A stretch of DNA of 64,000 nt from JAURNZ01 sp036337715 (GTDB lineage Bacteria > Pseudomonadota > Gammaproteobacteria > Comchoanobacterales > Comchoanobacteraceae): contig JAYZDS010000006.1 of the NCBI GenBank assembly GCA_036337715.1, positions 1-64,000 of the forward strand, written 5' to 3'. Under the pieces are notes generated by a model that worked only from the letters and a program-made list of their open reading frames with translations, did no database searches and had not been told where the DNA came from. Every line of letters begins with the position of its first letter. Positions within the stretch are counted from its first letter, which is position 1. This document shows, one piece after another, positions 8,492 to 17,427 of this stretch. The position numbers and the translations under genes are program-made.

Positions 8492-8494
8492 CCT

Positions 8495-8680
8495 ATGGCA
8501 GATAAGTACTTTACAATTAAACTTACAGGTGGTTTATCAGGTCAAACACAAAGAACACGTGCGACCGTAAGTGGACTTGGACTAAAAAAAACTGGTTCAG
8601 TTTCTAAAATTAAAGACACACCTGCTAATCGCGGTATGTTTAATAAGGTAAAACATTTAGTAATTGAGGTGGTCGAATGA
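8495..8680 (+). CDS. rpmD: 50S ribosomal protein L30
   Basis: A short L30 with the family core IKLTGGLSGQTQRTRATVSG and LGLKKTGSVSKIKDTPANRG. It has 61 residues, the usual bacterial length. It overlaps rplO by four bases (ATGA). Confidence 0.93.
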   Translation: MADKYFTIKLTGGLSGQTQRTRATVSGLGLKKTGSVSKIKDTPANRGMFNKVKHLVIEVVE

Positions 8681-9123
8681 TCGAATTAAATACAATTTCA
8701 AGTAATCCAGCTGCAAAAAAATCTGCAATACGTGTAGGTCGCGGTGCTGGGAAGAAAGGTAAAACTTGTGGGCGTGGCCATAAAGGTCAGAAATCAAGAT
8801 CTGGTGGCTTTCATAAAGTTGGTTTTGAAGGCGGACAAATGCCTATATATAGGCGACTACCTAAGTTTGGATTCAAATCTAGAGTCTCATATACTCATAC
8901 AGAACTTGGTTTAAAAGCATTCAATGCGATTGACCAAAAAATACTCGATGAAAAGCCAATTGACCTTAATAGGTTGAAAGAGCTAAATATCATCAATAGG
9001 AATATTAAAACAGTAAAGATTTTTTTCAATGGCGAAATCGATAAAAAACTTACTATAAAAAATATTAAAATAAGTAAAGGTGCTGAGGAAGCAGTGCTTG
9101 CTAAGAAAGGTTCGGTCGAATAA
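8677..9123 (+). CDS. rplO: 50S ribosomal protein L15
   Basis: L15, a late assembly protein. The glycine/arginine-rich N-terminal half RVGRGAGKKGKTCGRGHKGQ and then GFEGGQMPIYRRLPKFGF is diagnostic. It has 148 residues. It immediately precedes secY, as in other spc operons. Confidence 0.95.
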   Translation: MIELNTISSNPAAKKSAIRVGRGAGKKGKTCGRGHKGQKSRSGGFHKVGFEGGQMPIYRRLPKFGFKSRVSYTHTELGLKAFNAIDQKILDEKPIDLNRLKELNIINRNIKTVKIFFNGEIDKKLTIKNIKISKGAEEAVLAKKGSVE

Positions 9124-9126
9124 GCT

Positions 9127-10437
9127 ATGTTAAACCAAGATTCACTTAAGGAATTAAGAAATCGTATCTATTTTGTATTATTTGCAATACTGATTTTTAG
9201 ATTGGGTGCACATATCCCAGTCCCTGGTATTGATTTTGTTAAGCTTGCTGAATATTTTAATAGAAATCAAGGTGGCATCGTTGGTTTATTTAATATGTTT
9301 TCTGGCGGTGCATTTTCTAAATTGACTATTTTTGCATTAGGCGTTATGCCTTATATTTCTGCATCGATTATCATGCAATTATTATCAACTTCGCACCCAC
9401 ATTTGAGTCAGCTCAGAAAAGAAGGTGACGCTGGAAGAAGAAAAATAAGTCAATATACACGTTACGGTGCTTTATTGATTTCTTTATTACAAGGATCAGC
9501 AACAACGACTTGGCTTATTTCACAGGACCTTGTCATTCAAGCCTCATTTATATTCTATATTACTTCGGTTGCTACATTAGCCACTGGTACAATGTTTCTT
9601 GTTTGGTTAGGAGAGCAAATCACAGAAAAAGGCATAGGTAATGGGATATCACTACTTATCGTACTTGGGATTGTCTCCAATCTTCCTGGAGCATGCGGTC
9701 AATTACTAATGCAAGTCAGACAAGGTCAAATGAGTGCAATCACCTTTTTAAGTCTAGTTATTTTCGTAGCTCTTTTAATTCTATTTGTCGTTTATATGGA
9801 AAGGGCATTAAGAAAAATTGCAATTAACTATCCAAAAAGACAACACGGCAATAAGCTATATGGTGGCCAGTCATCGTCTTTGCCACTTAAAATTAATATG
9901 GCAGGTGTGATACCTCCCATCTTTGCATCAATGGTCATTATGTTTCCAGGCACTTTAATAAGTTGGTTTGGTTCAGCTGCTAAAACTGGTATACTGGGTG
10001 AAATTTTATATGCAATTTCCCCTGGTCAACCACTTTACTTAGTTGTTTTTGCTGCATCTATAATATATTTTTGCTTTTTTTATACAAGTGTGATGTTTGA
10101 GCCTAAAGATATTGCAGATAATTTAAAAAAATCTGGTGCATTAGTGCCTGGTATTCGGCCTGGATCAAACACTGCAAGCTATATTGATCAAGTTGTGACT
10201 AGACTTACGTTCATTGGCAGTATATACTTGGTAATTGTGTCACTGATTCCTCAGTTCTTAATACAGGCGCTGAGTGTACCATTTTATTTCGGTGGAACAT
10301 CACTGCTAATCATTGTAGTTGTCATAATGGATTTTGTTAGTCAGCTTCAAATGCATATGTTGCCATCGCAATATAGAGAGCTTAGCGGTAAGCAAGGCAA
10401 GAAAAGTAGTCAGTCTAAATTACATTTATTACGATAA
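9127..10437 (+). CDS. secY: Preprotein translocase subunit SecY
   Basis: The channel subunit of the SecYEG translocon in the inner membrane. It has 436 residues with ten hydrophobic segments. Family motifs include the plug region GLFNMFSGGAFSKLTIFALG, LGEQITEKGIGNGISLLI, and KPGIRPG-like LVPGIRPGSNTASYID in the large cytoplasmic loop. The arrangement rplO-secY-rpmJ is conserved. The protein is complete. Confidence 0.97.
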   Translation: MLNQDSLKELRNRIYFVLFAILIFRLGAHIPVPGIDFVKLAEYFNRNQGGIVGLFNMFSGGAFSKLTIFALGVMPYISASIIMQLLSTSHPHLSQLRKEGDAGRRKISQYTRYGALLISLLQGSATTTWLISQDLVIQASFIFYITSVATLATGTMFLVWLGEQITEKGIGNGISLLIVLGIVSNLPGACGQLLMQVRQGQMSAITFLSLVIFVALLILFVVYMERALRKIAINYPKRQHGNKLYGGQSSSLPLKINMAGVIPPIFASMVIMFPGTLISWFGSAAKTGILGEILYAISPGQPLYLVVFAASIIYFCFFYTSVMFEPKDIADNLKKSGALVPGIRPGSNTASYIDQVVTRLTFIGSIYLVIVSLIPQFLIQALSVPFYFGGTSLLIIVVVIMDFVSQLQMHMLPSQYRELSGKQGKKSSQSKLHLLR

Positions 10438-10445
10438 GGTTTATT

Positions 10446-10562
10446 ATGAAAGTTAGAGCATCAGTTAAGAAAATTTGTAGATTTTGTCAAGTAATCAAAA
10501 GACATGGTCGAATTCGTGTTATCTGTAAAAAGGTAGCTAAACATAAACAGAGACAAGGATAA
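10446..10562 (+). CDS. rpmJ: 50S ribosomal protein L36
   Basis: A 38-residue zinc-knuckle ribosomal protein that starts MKVRASVKKICRFCQVIKRH. It has the C-x2-C...C...H pattern: cysteines in KICRFC, one in VICKK, and a histidine in AKHKQRQG. The start ATG lies eight bases after the secY stop. It lies between secY and rpsM in the usual order. Confidence 0.95.
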   Translation: MKVRASVKKICRFCQVIKRHGRIRVICKKVAKHKQRQG

Positions 10563-10572
10563 GAGGCAGAGA

Positions 10573-10923
10573 ATGAGCATAGTCATTGCTGGTAGAATAC
10601 TTCCGAACAAAAAGCATATTGTCATAGGTCTAACAACTATCTATGGTATTGGTTTTAACAGATCTAAAGACGTGTGTAATAAAGTTGGGATAGAAACTAC
10701 AAAAAAAGTAGAAGCATTATCACCTGAAGAAGTTGATAAACTTCGTGAGGCTTTATCAGAATACATCATTGAAGGTGATTTGCGACGAGAAGTTAATATG
10801 CATAAAAAACGTCTCTTAGATATTGGTTGTTATCGTGGTATTAGACATAGAAGAGGCTTGCCTGTTCGTGGACAAAGAACAAAAACCAATGCTAGAACGC
10901 GTAAAGGTAGAAGAAGAGGTTAA
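10573..10923 (+). CDS. rpsM: 30S ribosomal protein S13
   Basis: S13 of the 30S head contacts the P-site tRNA. The helix-hairpin region LTTIYGIGFNRSKDVCNKVG and the C-terminal GLPVRGQRTKTNARTRKG are hallmarks. It has 116 residues. It is the first gene of the alpha operon. Confidence 0.96.
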   Translation: MSIVIAGRILPNKKHIVIGLTTIYGIGFNRSKDVCNKVGIETTKKVEALSPEEVDKLREALSEYIIEGDLRREVNMHKKRLLDIGCYRGIRHRRGLPVRGQRTKTNARTRKGRRRG

Positions 10924-10925
10924 TT

Positions 10926-11291
10926 ATGGCATCACCAAAAATCAAAGTACAAGGACAAGGAATTGCTTCAATTTCTTCACAATCTAATAACACCATAGTT
11001 ACCATTGCTAATCCAAATGGTGATGTGATTGCATCAGCAAGTGGTGGTAGATTCCAAAAGGGTGCTCGTAAGTCTACAGCTCATGCTGGAGAGGAAGCGG
11101 CAAAGTATGCAGCTGGTGTGGCTGTAGAGCTTGGTATGACTCAGGTTCATGTTAACCTCCGTGGTGCGGGTAATGGGCGTGATTCAGGTGTAAGAGGTTT
11201 ACACGCAGGTGGTTTAACCATTTTATCAATAAGTGAATTGACTGGTATCCCGCACAATGGATGTCGTCGAAAAAAGAAAAAACGTATTTAA
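10926..11291 (+). CDS. rpsK: 30S ribosomal protein S11
   Basis: S11 of the 30S platform. Its recognised segments are ASGGRFQKGARKSTAHAGEE and RGAGNGRDSGVRGLHAGGL, ending GIPHNGCRRKKKKRI. It has 121 residues against 129 in E. coli. It is in the alpha operon between rpsM and rpsD. Confidence 0.96.
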   Translation: MASPKIKVQGQGIASISSQSNNTIVTIANPNGDVIASASGGRFQKGARKSTAHAGEEAAKYAAGVAVELGMTQVHVNLRGAGNGRDSGVRGLHAGGLTILSISELTGIPHNGCRRKKKKRI

Positions 11292-11306
11292 TTTAGGGGC
11301 AAATAT

Positions 11307-11927
11307 ATGGCAAGATATCGAGGACCAAAATGCCGACTTTCTAGAAGAGTAGGTATGGATCTTGAAAATAAATCAGGTGTAAAGCCAATCGAAAAAAAGT
11401 GTCGATTTGAGCAATCTCCTGGAAAACCAGCTGGTCGACGTTCCAGAGGTTCTGACTATGGTATTCAGTTAAATATGAAACAAACCATACGTTATTATTA
11501 TGATTTATCAGAAAAACAATTTAGAAATTTATATAAAAGAGCTGATAAGGCATCAGGATCTACTGGTGATAATTTATTAATATATTTAGAGTCTAGATTA
11601 GATAATATTACTTACAGGCTTGGTCTGGCTTCTACTAGAGCTGAAGCCCGCCAAATGGTCCGTCATGGACACATTGCCGTAAATGGACAGCGTGTTGATA
11701 TACCATCCTATCGTTGTTTAATAGGCGACGAAGTGTCAGTAATTGAAAGCTTCAGAAAGCATGAAAGAGTTAATCGTTCTATTCAGCTTGCAGAGCAAAA
11801 AGAAATGGTAAATTGGCTTTCTCGCGAGAAAGATCAGTTTATTGGTAAAGTAAACGATTTTGCTGATCCGGCATTCTTTGCGGATATGTTTAAAGTCAAT
11901 CTTGTTATAGAATTATATTCAAAGTGA
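11307..11927 (+). CDS. rpsD: 30S ribosomal protein S4
   Basis: S4 is a primary 16S-binding protein. In E. coli it also represses the alpha operon. It starts MARYRGPKCRLSRRVGMDL. It has the S4 RNA-binding domain at residues about 95-155 with LDNITYRLGLASTRAEARQM and HGHIAVNGQRVDIPSY. It has 206 residues. The zinc-binding cysteines seen in some S4 proteins are absent. It is followed by rpoA with almost no gap. Confidence 0.96.
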   Translation: MARYRGPKCRLSRRVGMDLENKSGVKPIEKKCRFEQSPGKPAGRRSRGSDYGIQLNMKQTIRYYYDLSEKQFRNLYKRADKASGSTGDNLLIYLESRLDNITYRLGLASTRAEARQMVRHGHIAVNGQRVDIPSYRCLIGDEVSVIESFRKHERVNRSIQLAEQKEMVNWLSREKDQFIGKVNDFADPAFFADMFKVNLVIELYSK

Positions 11928-11935
11928 GTACAGTC

Positions 11936-12922
11936 ATGGAAAATCAATCATTTGATGTATCAAATTTATATCACGCTACTGATATTGATATCAATCAGCG
12001 TTCAAATACACTTGCGTCGGTAACATTAAAGCCTTTTGAAAGAGGTTTTGCATATACTGTTGGTGTTGCATTAAGAAGAATCTTATTATCTTCTATGCCT
12101 GGTTGTGCAATTACTTCTGTTCAAATAGATGGTGTTTCGCACGAATACAGTACAATTGATGGTGTGAAGGAAGATGTTGATTTGATTCTTATGAATTTAA
12201 AAGGCATTGCAATAAAAAATCATGAACAAAAAGATATTGTTTTAAGCATCCAAGCTAAGGGTCCTTGTGAAATTACAGCTGCTGACATTAAAATTAATGG
12301 ACAAGCTGAAATTATAAATACAGATCATCCAATAGCTACGGTAACCGGTGATAGAGAGCTCAATATGACAATGGTTGCTAAAATGGGTTCAGGCTATGAT
12401 GTATATGATAATAATGATGATGGAACAACATCTTCAGTTGGTAGTATGAAAATTGAAGCATCGTTTAGTCCAATTTTGAAATGTGTTTGTAAAGTCGAAA
12501 ATGCGCGTGTTGAGAATCAAACAGATTTAGATAAGTTAATTATTGACTTGGAAACTAATGGTACTCTAGAGCCTATAGCAGCAATAAGACATGCAGCAAC
12601 CATTCTACAGTATCAATTACATGCTTTTGCTGATTTATCAATTCCTAAAGTGGAGCCTGAAAAGCCAGTTGAGGAAGATGAAAACCCGATTCTATCTCAA
12701 CCAGTTGATGTTCTAGAATTGCCTGTCAGAGCGGCAAACTGCTTAAAAGCTGAAAACATTCATTTTATTGGTGACTTAGTAAGTAGGCATGAGTCTGAGC
12801 TTTTGAAGGTGCCAAATTTAGGTAGAAAGTCACTTACTGAGATTAAAATGATTTTATCAGATCATCAACTTACATTAGGAATGCCTATTGGTCAGTGGCA
12901 ATCTCCTGAGTCATTTGAATAA
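11936..12922 (+). CDS. rpoA: DNA-directed RNA polymerase subunit alpha
   Basis: The alpha subunit organises the core RNA polymerase. The N-terminal dimerisation domain has FERGFAYTVGVALRRILLSS and the C-terminal domain LPVRAANCLKAENIHFIGDL, which keeps the arginine that contacts UP elements. I use the ATG at 11936 (328 residues). A GTG at 11924, overlapping the rpsD stop, would add four residues. The ATG aligns better with E. coli alpha, and neither start has a strong ribosome-binding site. Confidence 0.96.
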   Translation: MENQSFDVSNLYHATDIDINQRSNTLASVTLKPFERGFAYTVGVALRRILLSSMPGCAITSVQIDGVSHEYSTIDGVKEDVDLILMNLKGIAIKNHEQKDIVLSIQAKGPCEITAADIKINGQAEIINTDHPIATVTGDRELNMTMVAKMGSGYDVYDNNDDGTTSSVGSMKIEASFSPILKCVCKVENARVENQTDLDKLIIDLETNGTLEPIAAIRHAATILQYQLHAFADLSIPKVEPEKPVEEDENPILSQPVDVLELPVRAANCLKAENIHFIGDLVSRHESELLKVPNLGRKSLTEIKMILSDHQLTLGMPIGQWQSPESFE

Positions 12923-12940
12923 TAAGTGAGGTAATAGATT

Positions 12941-13393
12941 ATGCGTCATCGCTCAGCAAAAAAACATTTCAATCGTAGTCCCGCCCATAAAAAAGCCATG
13001 TTAAAGGCTTTGTCTGTTGCGCTTATCAAGCATAATATGATTAAAACAACATTGCCAAAGTCAAAGTACTTCAGACAGTTTATTGAGCCTTTGATAACTA
13101 GGGCTAAAGTAGATAGTGATGCAAATAGAAAGAGAATATTTGCTGCCCTAAGAGATAAAGAAGCATGTAAAAAGCTATTTGAACAAATTGGTCCTTTTTA
13201 TAAAGATAGACCAGGTGGCTATGTCCGCATTCTTAAGTGTGGTTACAGGGCTGGTGATAATGCACCTTTGGCATTTGTTCAGCTTGTAGATTTCAAAGAA
13301 GATCTAAAGGCAGAAGAACCTGCGCCTAAAGCTAAGAAAGCACCTGTAGAAAAGAAAACAAAAACACCAGAAGAAGCTAAGAAAAAAGCCTAG
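12941..13393 (+). CDS. rplQ: 50S ribosomal protein L17 with basic C-terminal tail
   Basis: L17 lies near the tunnel exit. It starts MRHRSAKKHFNRSPAHKKAM and has the core motifs SKYFRQFIEPLITRAK and GGYVRILKCGYRAGDNAPLA. It has 150 residues. The last 30 or so are a low-complexity lysine, alanine, proline and glutamate tail (PKAKKAPVEKKTKTPEEAKK). This is the last gene of the alpha operon. It ends five bases from the convergent small bd-oxidase subunit. Confidence 0.95.
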   Translation: MRHRSAKKHFNRSPAHKKAMLKALSVALIKHNMIKTTLPKSKYFRQFIEPLITRAKVDSDANRKRIFAALRDKEACKKLFEQIGPFYKDRPGGYVRILKCGYRAGDNAPLAFVQLVDFKEDLKAEEPAPKAKKAPVEKKTKTPEEAKKKA

Positions 13394-13397
13394 TTGT

Positions 13398-13532
13398 TTA
13401 AACGATTAGTCTTGCAGCGAAAACCAATCCGTTTGCGAAATATTTAAAGGCGTAGTGAATTAGACCTACGCCTACAACACCTGTTACGTATAATGTCACA
13501 AACCAAATATAAGACTTAGTATTTGATGACAT
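13398..13532 (-). CDS. Small single-span bd-oxidase subunit (CydX/DUF2474-like)
   Basis: A 44-residue ORF starting at the ATG that overlaps the end of cydB by 17 bases. It reads MSSNTKSYIWFVTLYVTGVV and continues through one hydrophobic helix to YFANGLVFAARLIV. The layout is a polar start, a W-F-x-x-L-Y-V-x-G-V helix and a short tail. This matches the tiny third subunits encoded after cydB (CydX, or DUF2474 in cyanide-insensitive oxidases). The position downstream of cydA-cydB on the same strand supports this. I infer that it stabilises the oxidase haems, and cannot say which small-subunit family it belongs to. Confidence 0.7.
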   Translation of the reverse strand: MSSNTKSYIWFVTLYVTGVVGVGLIHYAFKYFANGLVFAARLIV

Positions 13533-14520
13533 CTTTGACTTTACCTTTAAAAACAATATATGCATATGTGGTATACACCAACAACATTGGTAAAATAATT
13601 ACTGCACCAACGGATACAAACAATAAAGAGTGTACTGGTGATGCTGCTTCCCATAATGTAATGGTTCGAGGCACTAAGTATGGAAAGGTACTAATGCCAA
13701 GGCCAATGTAACCCCCAATAAACATAAGATAACTCAAAAAATACGGGTATCGATCATGTTTTTGGGTGTTTAATTCATACCAGCACCAACCAAAAATACA
13801 TGCTGTAAAAAAGGGTAGTGGCGCAAGAAATAAAAAATTATCAATATTAAACCAAAATTTAATTAATGTTGGGTCTACAAAAGGTGTACATATACTAACG
13901 GCAGCCATAGCTATAGCAACGAGAATAAGGCATATTTTAGCTATTTGATACATATGTTTCTGTATACGACCCTCAAGCTTGAGAATGAGCCTTGTAGAGC
14001 CTAATAATGCATATCCACACACAACACCAAAGCCTGTGAGATAAGCGAAGCTTGTGTGCCATGCAAATGCGTCTTTAAGAAGTTCTTGATGGTTGAAGCC
14101 TTCAACAAATGCCCCAAGTATATTTCCCTGTATAAACGCAGCTATAAATGAACTCACTGCAATTACTCTATCCCATAAATGTGAATGATTTTTTGATTTC
14201 ATTCTATATTCAAAAGCGACACCTCTAAATAAGATTGCAATCACCATTGTCATGATTGGCAAATATAACATCGGCATCAAAGTTGCAAAAGCAAGCGGGA
14301 AAGCACCATATAATGCTGCAGTACCAAAGACAAGCCAGGTTTGGTTCCCATCCCATGTTGGTAATATGACGCTCATCATCATACATCTTTCGTGTTTATT
14401 ATGAGCGAAGGGTAAAAGTATGCCTATTCCTTGGGAATAACCGTCAAGAATAACGTACATGATAATGGCAAAACCAATAATCATATACCAAAGCAAAGGA
14501 AGTATAAATTCTAAATTCAT
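13516..14520 (-). CDS. cydB: Cytochrome bd-type quinol oxidase subunit II
   Basis: Subunit II of a bd-family quinol oxidase in the inner membrane. It has 334 residues, mostly hydrophobic, and starts with LEFILPLLWYMIIGFAIIMY followed by DGYSQGIGILLPF. The motifs PTWDGNQTWLVFG and RGVAFEYR are family hallmarks. The start overlaps the cydA stop (ATGA). Together with the small downstream ORF it forms a three-gene oxidase operon. Confidence 0.95.
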   Translation of the reverse strand: MNLEFILPLLWYMIIGFAIIMYVILDGYSQGIGILLPFAHNKHERCMMMSVILPTWDGNQTWLVFGTAALYGAFPLAFATLMPMLYLPIMTMVIAILFRGVAFEYRMKSKNHSHLWDRVIAVSSFIAAFIQGNILGAFVEGFNHQELLKDAFAWHTSFAYLTGFGVVCGYALLGSTRLILKLEGRIQKHMYQIAKICLILVAIAMAAVSICTPFVDPTLIKFWFNIDNFLFLAPLPFFTACIFGWCWYELNTQKHDRYPYFLSYLMFIGGYIGLGISTFPYLVPRTITLWEAASPVHSLLFVSVGAVIILPMLLVYTTYAYIVFKGKVKDVIKY

Positions 14521-15893
14521 TCGATTTGCTTCCTTTCATTTGTGTTCATATAACCAAAAGGCAAAGTGATTTCATCATCTTTAAATTTTCTAGGCCCAAG
14601 TTTGATTGTTTCAATTAAATATTTGAAATAGAAAAAACCAAATATAATAACATATACTATAAAAAGCATGACAAAGGATGCGGTGACTTGATATATATCA
14701 ATACTTGAGGCTGCGTCATGTGTCCTAATCACATTATAAATTATCCAAGGCTGTCTTCCTGATTCTGCTGTTATCCAGCCTGTTTCCATAGCAATGAATC
14801 CCATTGGTGCCATTAATAGCCAAATCCATTGAAGCCATTTTTGTTTCAATAATGTTCCTTTTCTATAATAATAGGCACTTATTAAGCTTACAAAAAGCAT
14901 TAAGAATCCTGCATATAACATAATTCTGAAACTAAAAAATACTGCTGATACAGGTGGTTGGTCTTCAGGTGGAACACTCTTAAGCCCCGTTAATTCACCA
15001 TTTATACTATGTGTGTTGATAATACTAGCTGCGTAAGGTACTTTGATTTCAAAATAATTTTTTTGCGCAGCCTGATCAGGTACTGCAAAAATTAAGTAAG
15101 GTACACCTTTAGATGTTTCCCAAACACCTTCAATTGCAGCCGATTTGATTGGTTGGTACTCATGAACATTGAGGCCAACCCAATCACCGATCAGAACTTG
15201 TGTAGGTGTTAAAATCATCATAGTAACCAAAGCAAATTTAAATATTTTTTTCGAAATTTTTGGATGCTGGTTTGTAATTAAGTAGTATGCGCCAATTGCA
15301 GCAATGGCACATGCTGTTGCTATGAATGACGATAACAACATGTGTAAGAATCGCGGCGCTATCATAGGGTTAAATAATATATTATGCCAGTTATCTGCTA
15401 CAAGCTTGTTGTTGATCATTTGATAGCCAATGGGATGTTGCATCCAGGTATTAGCAGTTAATATCCATAAAGCGGATAGGATAACACCAAATGCGACCAA
15501 ACAGGTGGCTGTCATATGAAGCTTTGGACTCACTTTGTTCCATCCAAATAAGAGCACACCCAAGAAGCCAGCTTCAACAAAGAAAGCTGTCATAACTTCG
15601 TAAGTAAATAATGTGCCTAAAATATCACCAGCTACTAAACTCATCCCTGACCAATTGGTACCAATCTGAAATTCCATTACAATACCAGAAACAACCCCCA
15701 TACCAAATGTGAGAGCAAACAATTTAGTGAAGAAACGACATATGTTATAGTAAACGATTTCGTGTGTTCTCAACCAACATGCTTCCATGATAGCAATAAA
15801 TGTTACAAGCCCAATACTAAAGGCAGGGTAGAGAATATGAAAAGTTATTGTAAATGCAAATTGTAATCTTGAAATTAATACTGGATCTATCAC
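14517..15893 (-). CDS. cydA: Cytochrome bd-type (cyanide-insensitive class) quinol oxidase subunit I
   Basis: The catalytic subunit. It oxidises quinol and reduces oxygen to water using haems b and d. It starts at GTG with IDPVLISRLQFAFTITFHIL. The histidine at residue 19 is the expected haem-d-side ligand, and GMGVVSGIVMEFQIGTNW is a family motif. It has 458 residues. The quinol-binding loop is short, as in the CioA branch rather than the 522-residue E. coli CydA. It overlaps cydB by four bases. The 91-base gap to fumC may contain its own promoter, but I see no convincing one. Confidence 0.95.
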   Translation of the reverse strand: MIDPVLISRLQFAFTITFHILYPAFSIGLVTFIAIMEACWLRTHEIVYYNICRFFTKLFALTFGMGVVSGIVMEFQIGTNWSGMSLVAGDILGTLFTYEVMTAFFVEAGFLGVLLFGWNKVSPKLHMTATCLVAFGVILSALWILTANTWMQHPIGYQMINNKLVADNWHNILFNPMIAPRFLHMLLSSFIATACAIAAIGAYYLITNQHPKISKKIFKFALVTMMILTPTQVLIGDWVGLNVHEYQPIKSAAIEGVWETSKGVPYLIFAVPDQAAQKNYFEIKVPYAASIINTHSINGELTGLKSVPPEDQPPVSAVFFSFRIMLYAGFLMLFVSLISAYYYRKGTLLKQKWLQWIWLLMAPMGFIAMETGWITAESGRQPWIIYNVIRTHDAASSIDIYQVTASFVMLFIVYVIIFGFFYFKYLIETIKLGPRKFKDDEITLPFGYMNTNERKQIE

Positions 15894-15984
15894 ATTCTTA
15901 TAATACTTTCATCGATGGTAAATGTCAAAAAATACATCCATTTATAAATTAAATCAATTACATTATTTATAAATAAATATTGAT

Positions 15985-17367
15985 TTATGTCACCATTTTT
16001 TCAAGATCAATGGCTTTATCATAATCATCAGCAGAAAGATAATTTAGCTCGACACAGGCTTCTTTTAAGCTCATATCGTTCACTAGTGCATGATGAGCAA
16101 TTTCTGCAGATTGATCGTATCCAATAATTGGTGTCAAAGCAGTGACAAGCATAAGTGAATTATCAACCAATTGTTTAATCCTTTTTTCATTTGCTTCTAA
16201 GCCATTAAGGCAGAATTGATTGAAATTATTTAGTCCTTCACTTAATAATTTAATTGCATTTTCGAAATTATAAATCAACAGTGGTTTAAAAACATTAAGT
16301 TGAAAATTACCCTGCGATCCTGCAATGTCAATTGCAGTGACTAACCCTTTCACCTGAACTGCTATCATCGTCAGTGCTTCACATTGTGTTGGATTTACTT
16401 TCCCCGGCATAATTGAGGAGCCTGGCTCATTCTCTGGTAATGATATTTCACCTAAACCACTTCTTGGACCTGATCCAGACCAGCGAATGTCATTTGCAAT
16501 TTTAAGAAGACTACCAGCCAGTGTAGATAAACAATGTGCACTATGAACTAACTCGTCGTGGGCAGATAACGCGGCAAATTTATTTGGATGTGGTTTAAAA
16601 TTTGTTTTCAGTACTTCGTTAATATAATGACAAACTGATTCATCAAAACCGTCAGGTGCATTAAGACCTGTGCCAACTGCAGTCCCACCAATCGCTAATA
16701 ACTCTAATCCTTCAAGACTTTTTGTTAATTGTTCTATATTGTTTTCAATTAAATATAAAAATCCTGAGTATTCTTGAGATAACTTAAGGGGTGTTGCATC
16801 TTGTAAATGTGTTCTACCTATTTTGATGATTCCTGAAAAATCATTGATTTTCTTTTGTAGCGTACTTTTGAAATCATTTAGCGTAGGTAGTAAATATGTT
16901 TTTAGAGACTGATATGCTGTCATATACATGACAGTTGGAAACGTATCATTTGAAGATTGTGACAAATTGACGTGATCATTAGGATGGATCGGTTTTTTTG
17001 TTCCCAGTTTTTCACCTGCCAATTCGTTAGCACGATTGGCAATCACTTCGTTGACATTCATATTCGTTTGTGTACCGCTTCCTGTTTGCCAAACACTCAA
17101 TGGAAATTGATCGAGGAATTGGTTATTTAAAATTTCTTTAGCTGCACCGCAAATGAAATCCATATTAGCTTGTGTCAACTTCCCAAATTGATTATTAGCT
17201 TTTGCTGCAGACATTTTCAAGAGCGCATAGTTTTTGATGAAATCAGAAGACAGTTTTTCTGATCCTATATTGAAATGATGAAGAGACCGCACAGTTTGTG
17301 CGCCGTAGTAGGCATTACTTTCTACATCTACCGGGCCCATACTATCGTATTCGGTACGTTTGCTCAT
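15985..17367 (-). CDS. fumC: Class II fumarate hydratase
   Basis: Iron-independent fumarase that interconverts fumarate and malate in the TCA cycle. It has 460 residues with SGTQTNMNVNEVIANRANE, the substrate-site segment GRTHLQDATPLKLSQEYSG and the active-site loop GSSIMPGKVNPTQCE. An RBS-like GAGGAA precedes the ATG. It is co-directional with the efflux genes upstream (60-base gap) and the oxidase genes downstream. Just after its stop is a 14-base perfect palindrome, TTATTTATAAATAA, without a clear terminator run. Confidence 0.97.
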   Translation of the reverse strand: MSKRTEYDSMGPVDVESNAYYGAQTVRSLHHFNIGSEKLSSDFIKNYALLKMSAAKANNQFGKLTQANMDFICGAAKEILNNQFLDQFPLSVWQTGSGTQTNMNVNEVIANRANELAGEKLGTKKPIHPNDHVNLSQSSNDTFPTVMYMTAYQSLKTYLLPTLNDFKSTLQKKINDFSGIIKIGRTHLQDATPLKLSQEYSGFLYLIENNIEQLTKSLEGLELLAIGGTAVGTGLNAPDGFDESVCHYINEVLKTNFKPHPNKFAALSAHDELVHSAHCLSTLAGSLLKIANDIRWSGSGPRSGLGEISLPENEPGSSIMPGKVNPTQCEALTMIAVQVKGLVTAIDIAGSQGNFQLNVFKPLLIYNFENAIKLLSEGLNNFNQFCLNGLEANEKRIKQLVDNSLMLVTALTPIIGYDQSAEIAHHALVNDMSLKEACVELNYLSADDYDKAIDLEKMVT

Positions 17368-17427
17368 AATTATTTCCTCTTTAATAGTCGTAATTTAGCA
17401 CACTTAAATTTTAAAAACACTAGGCAA

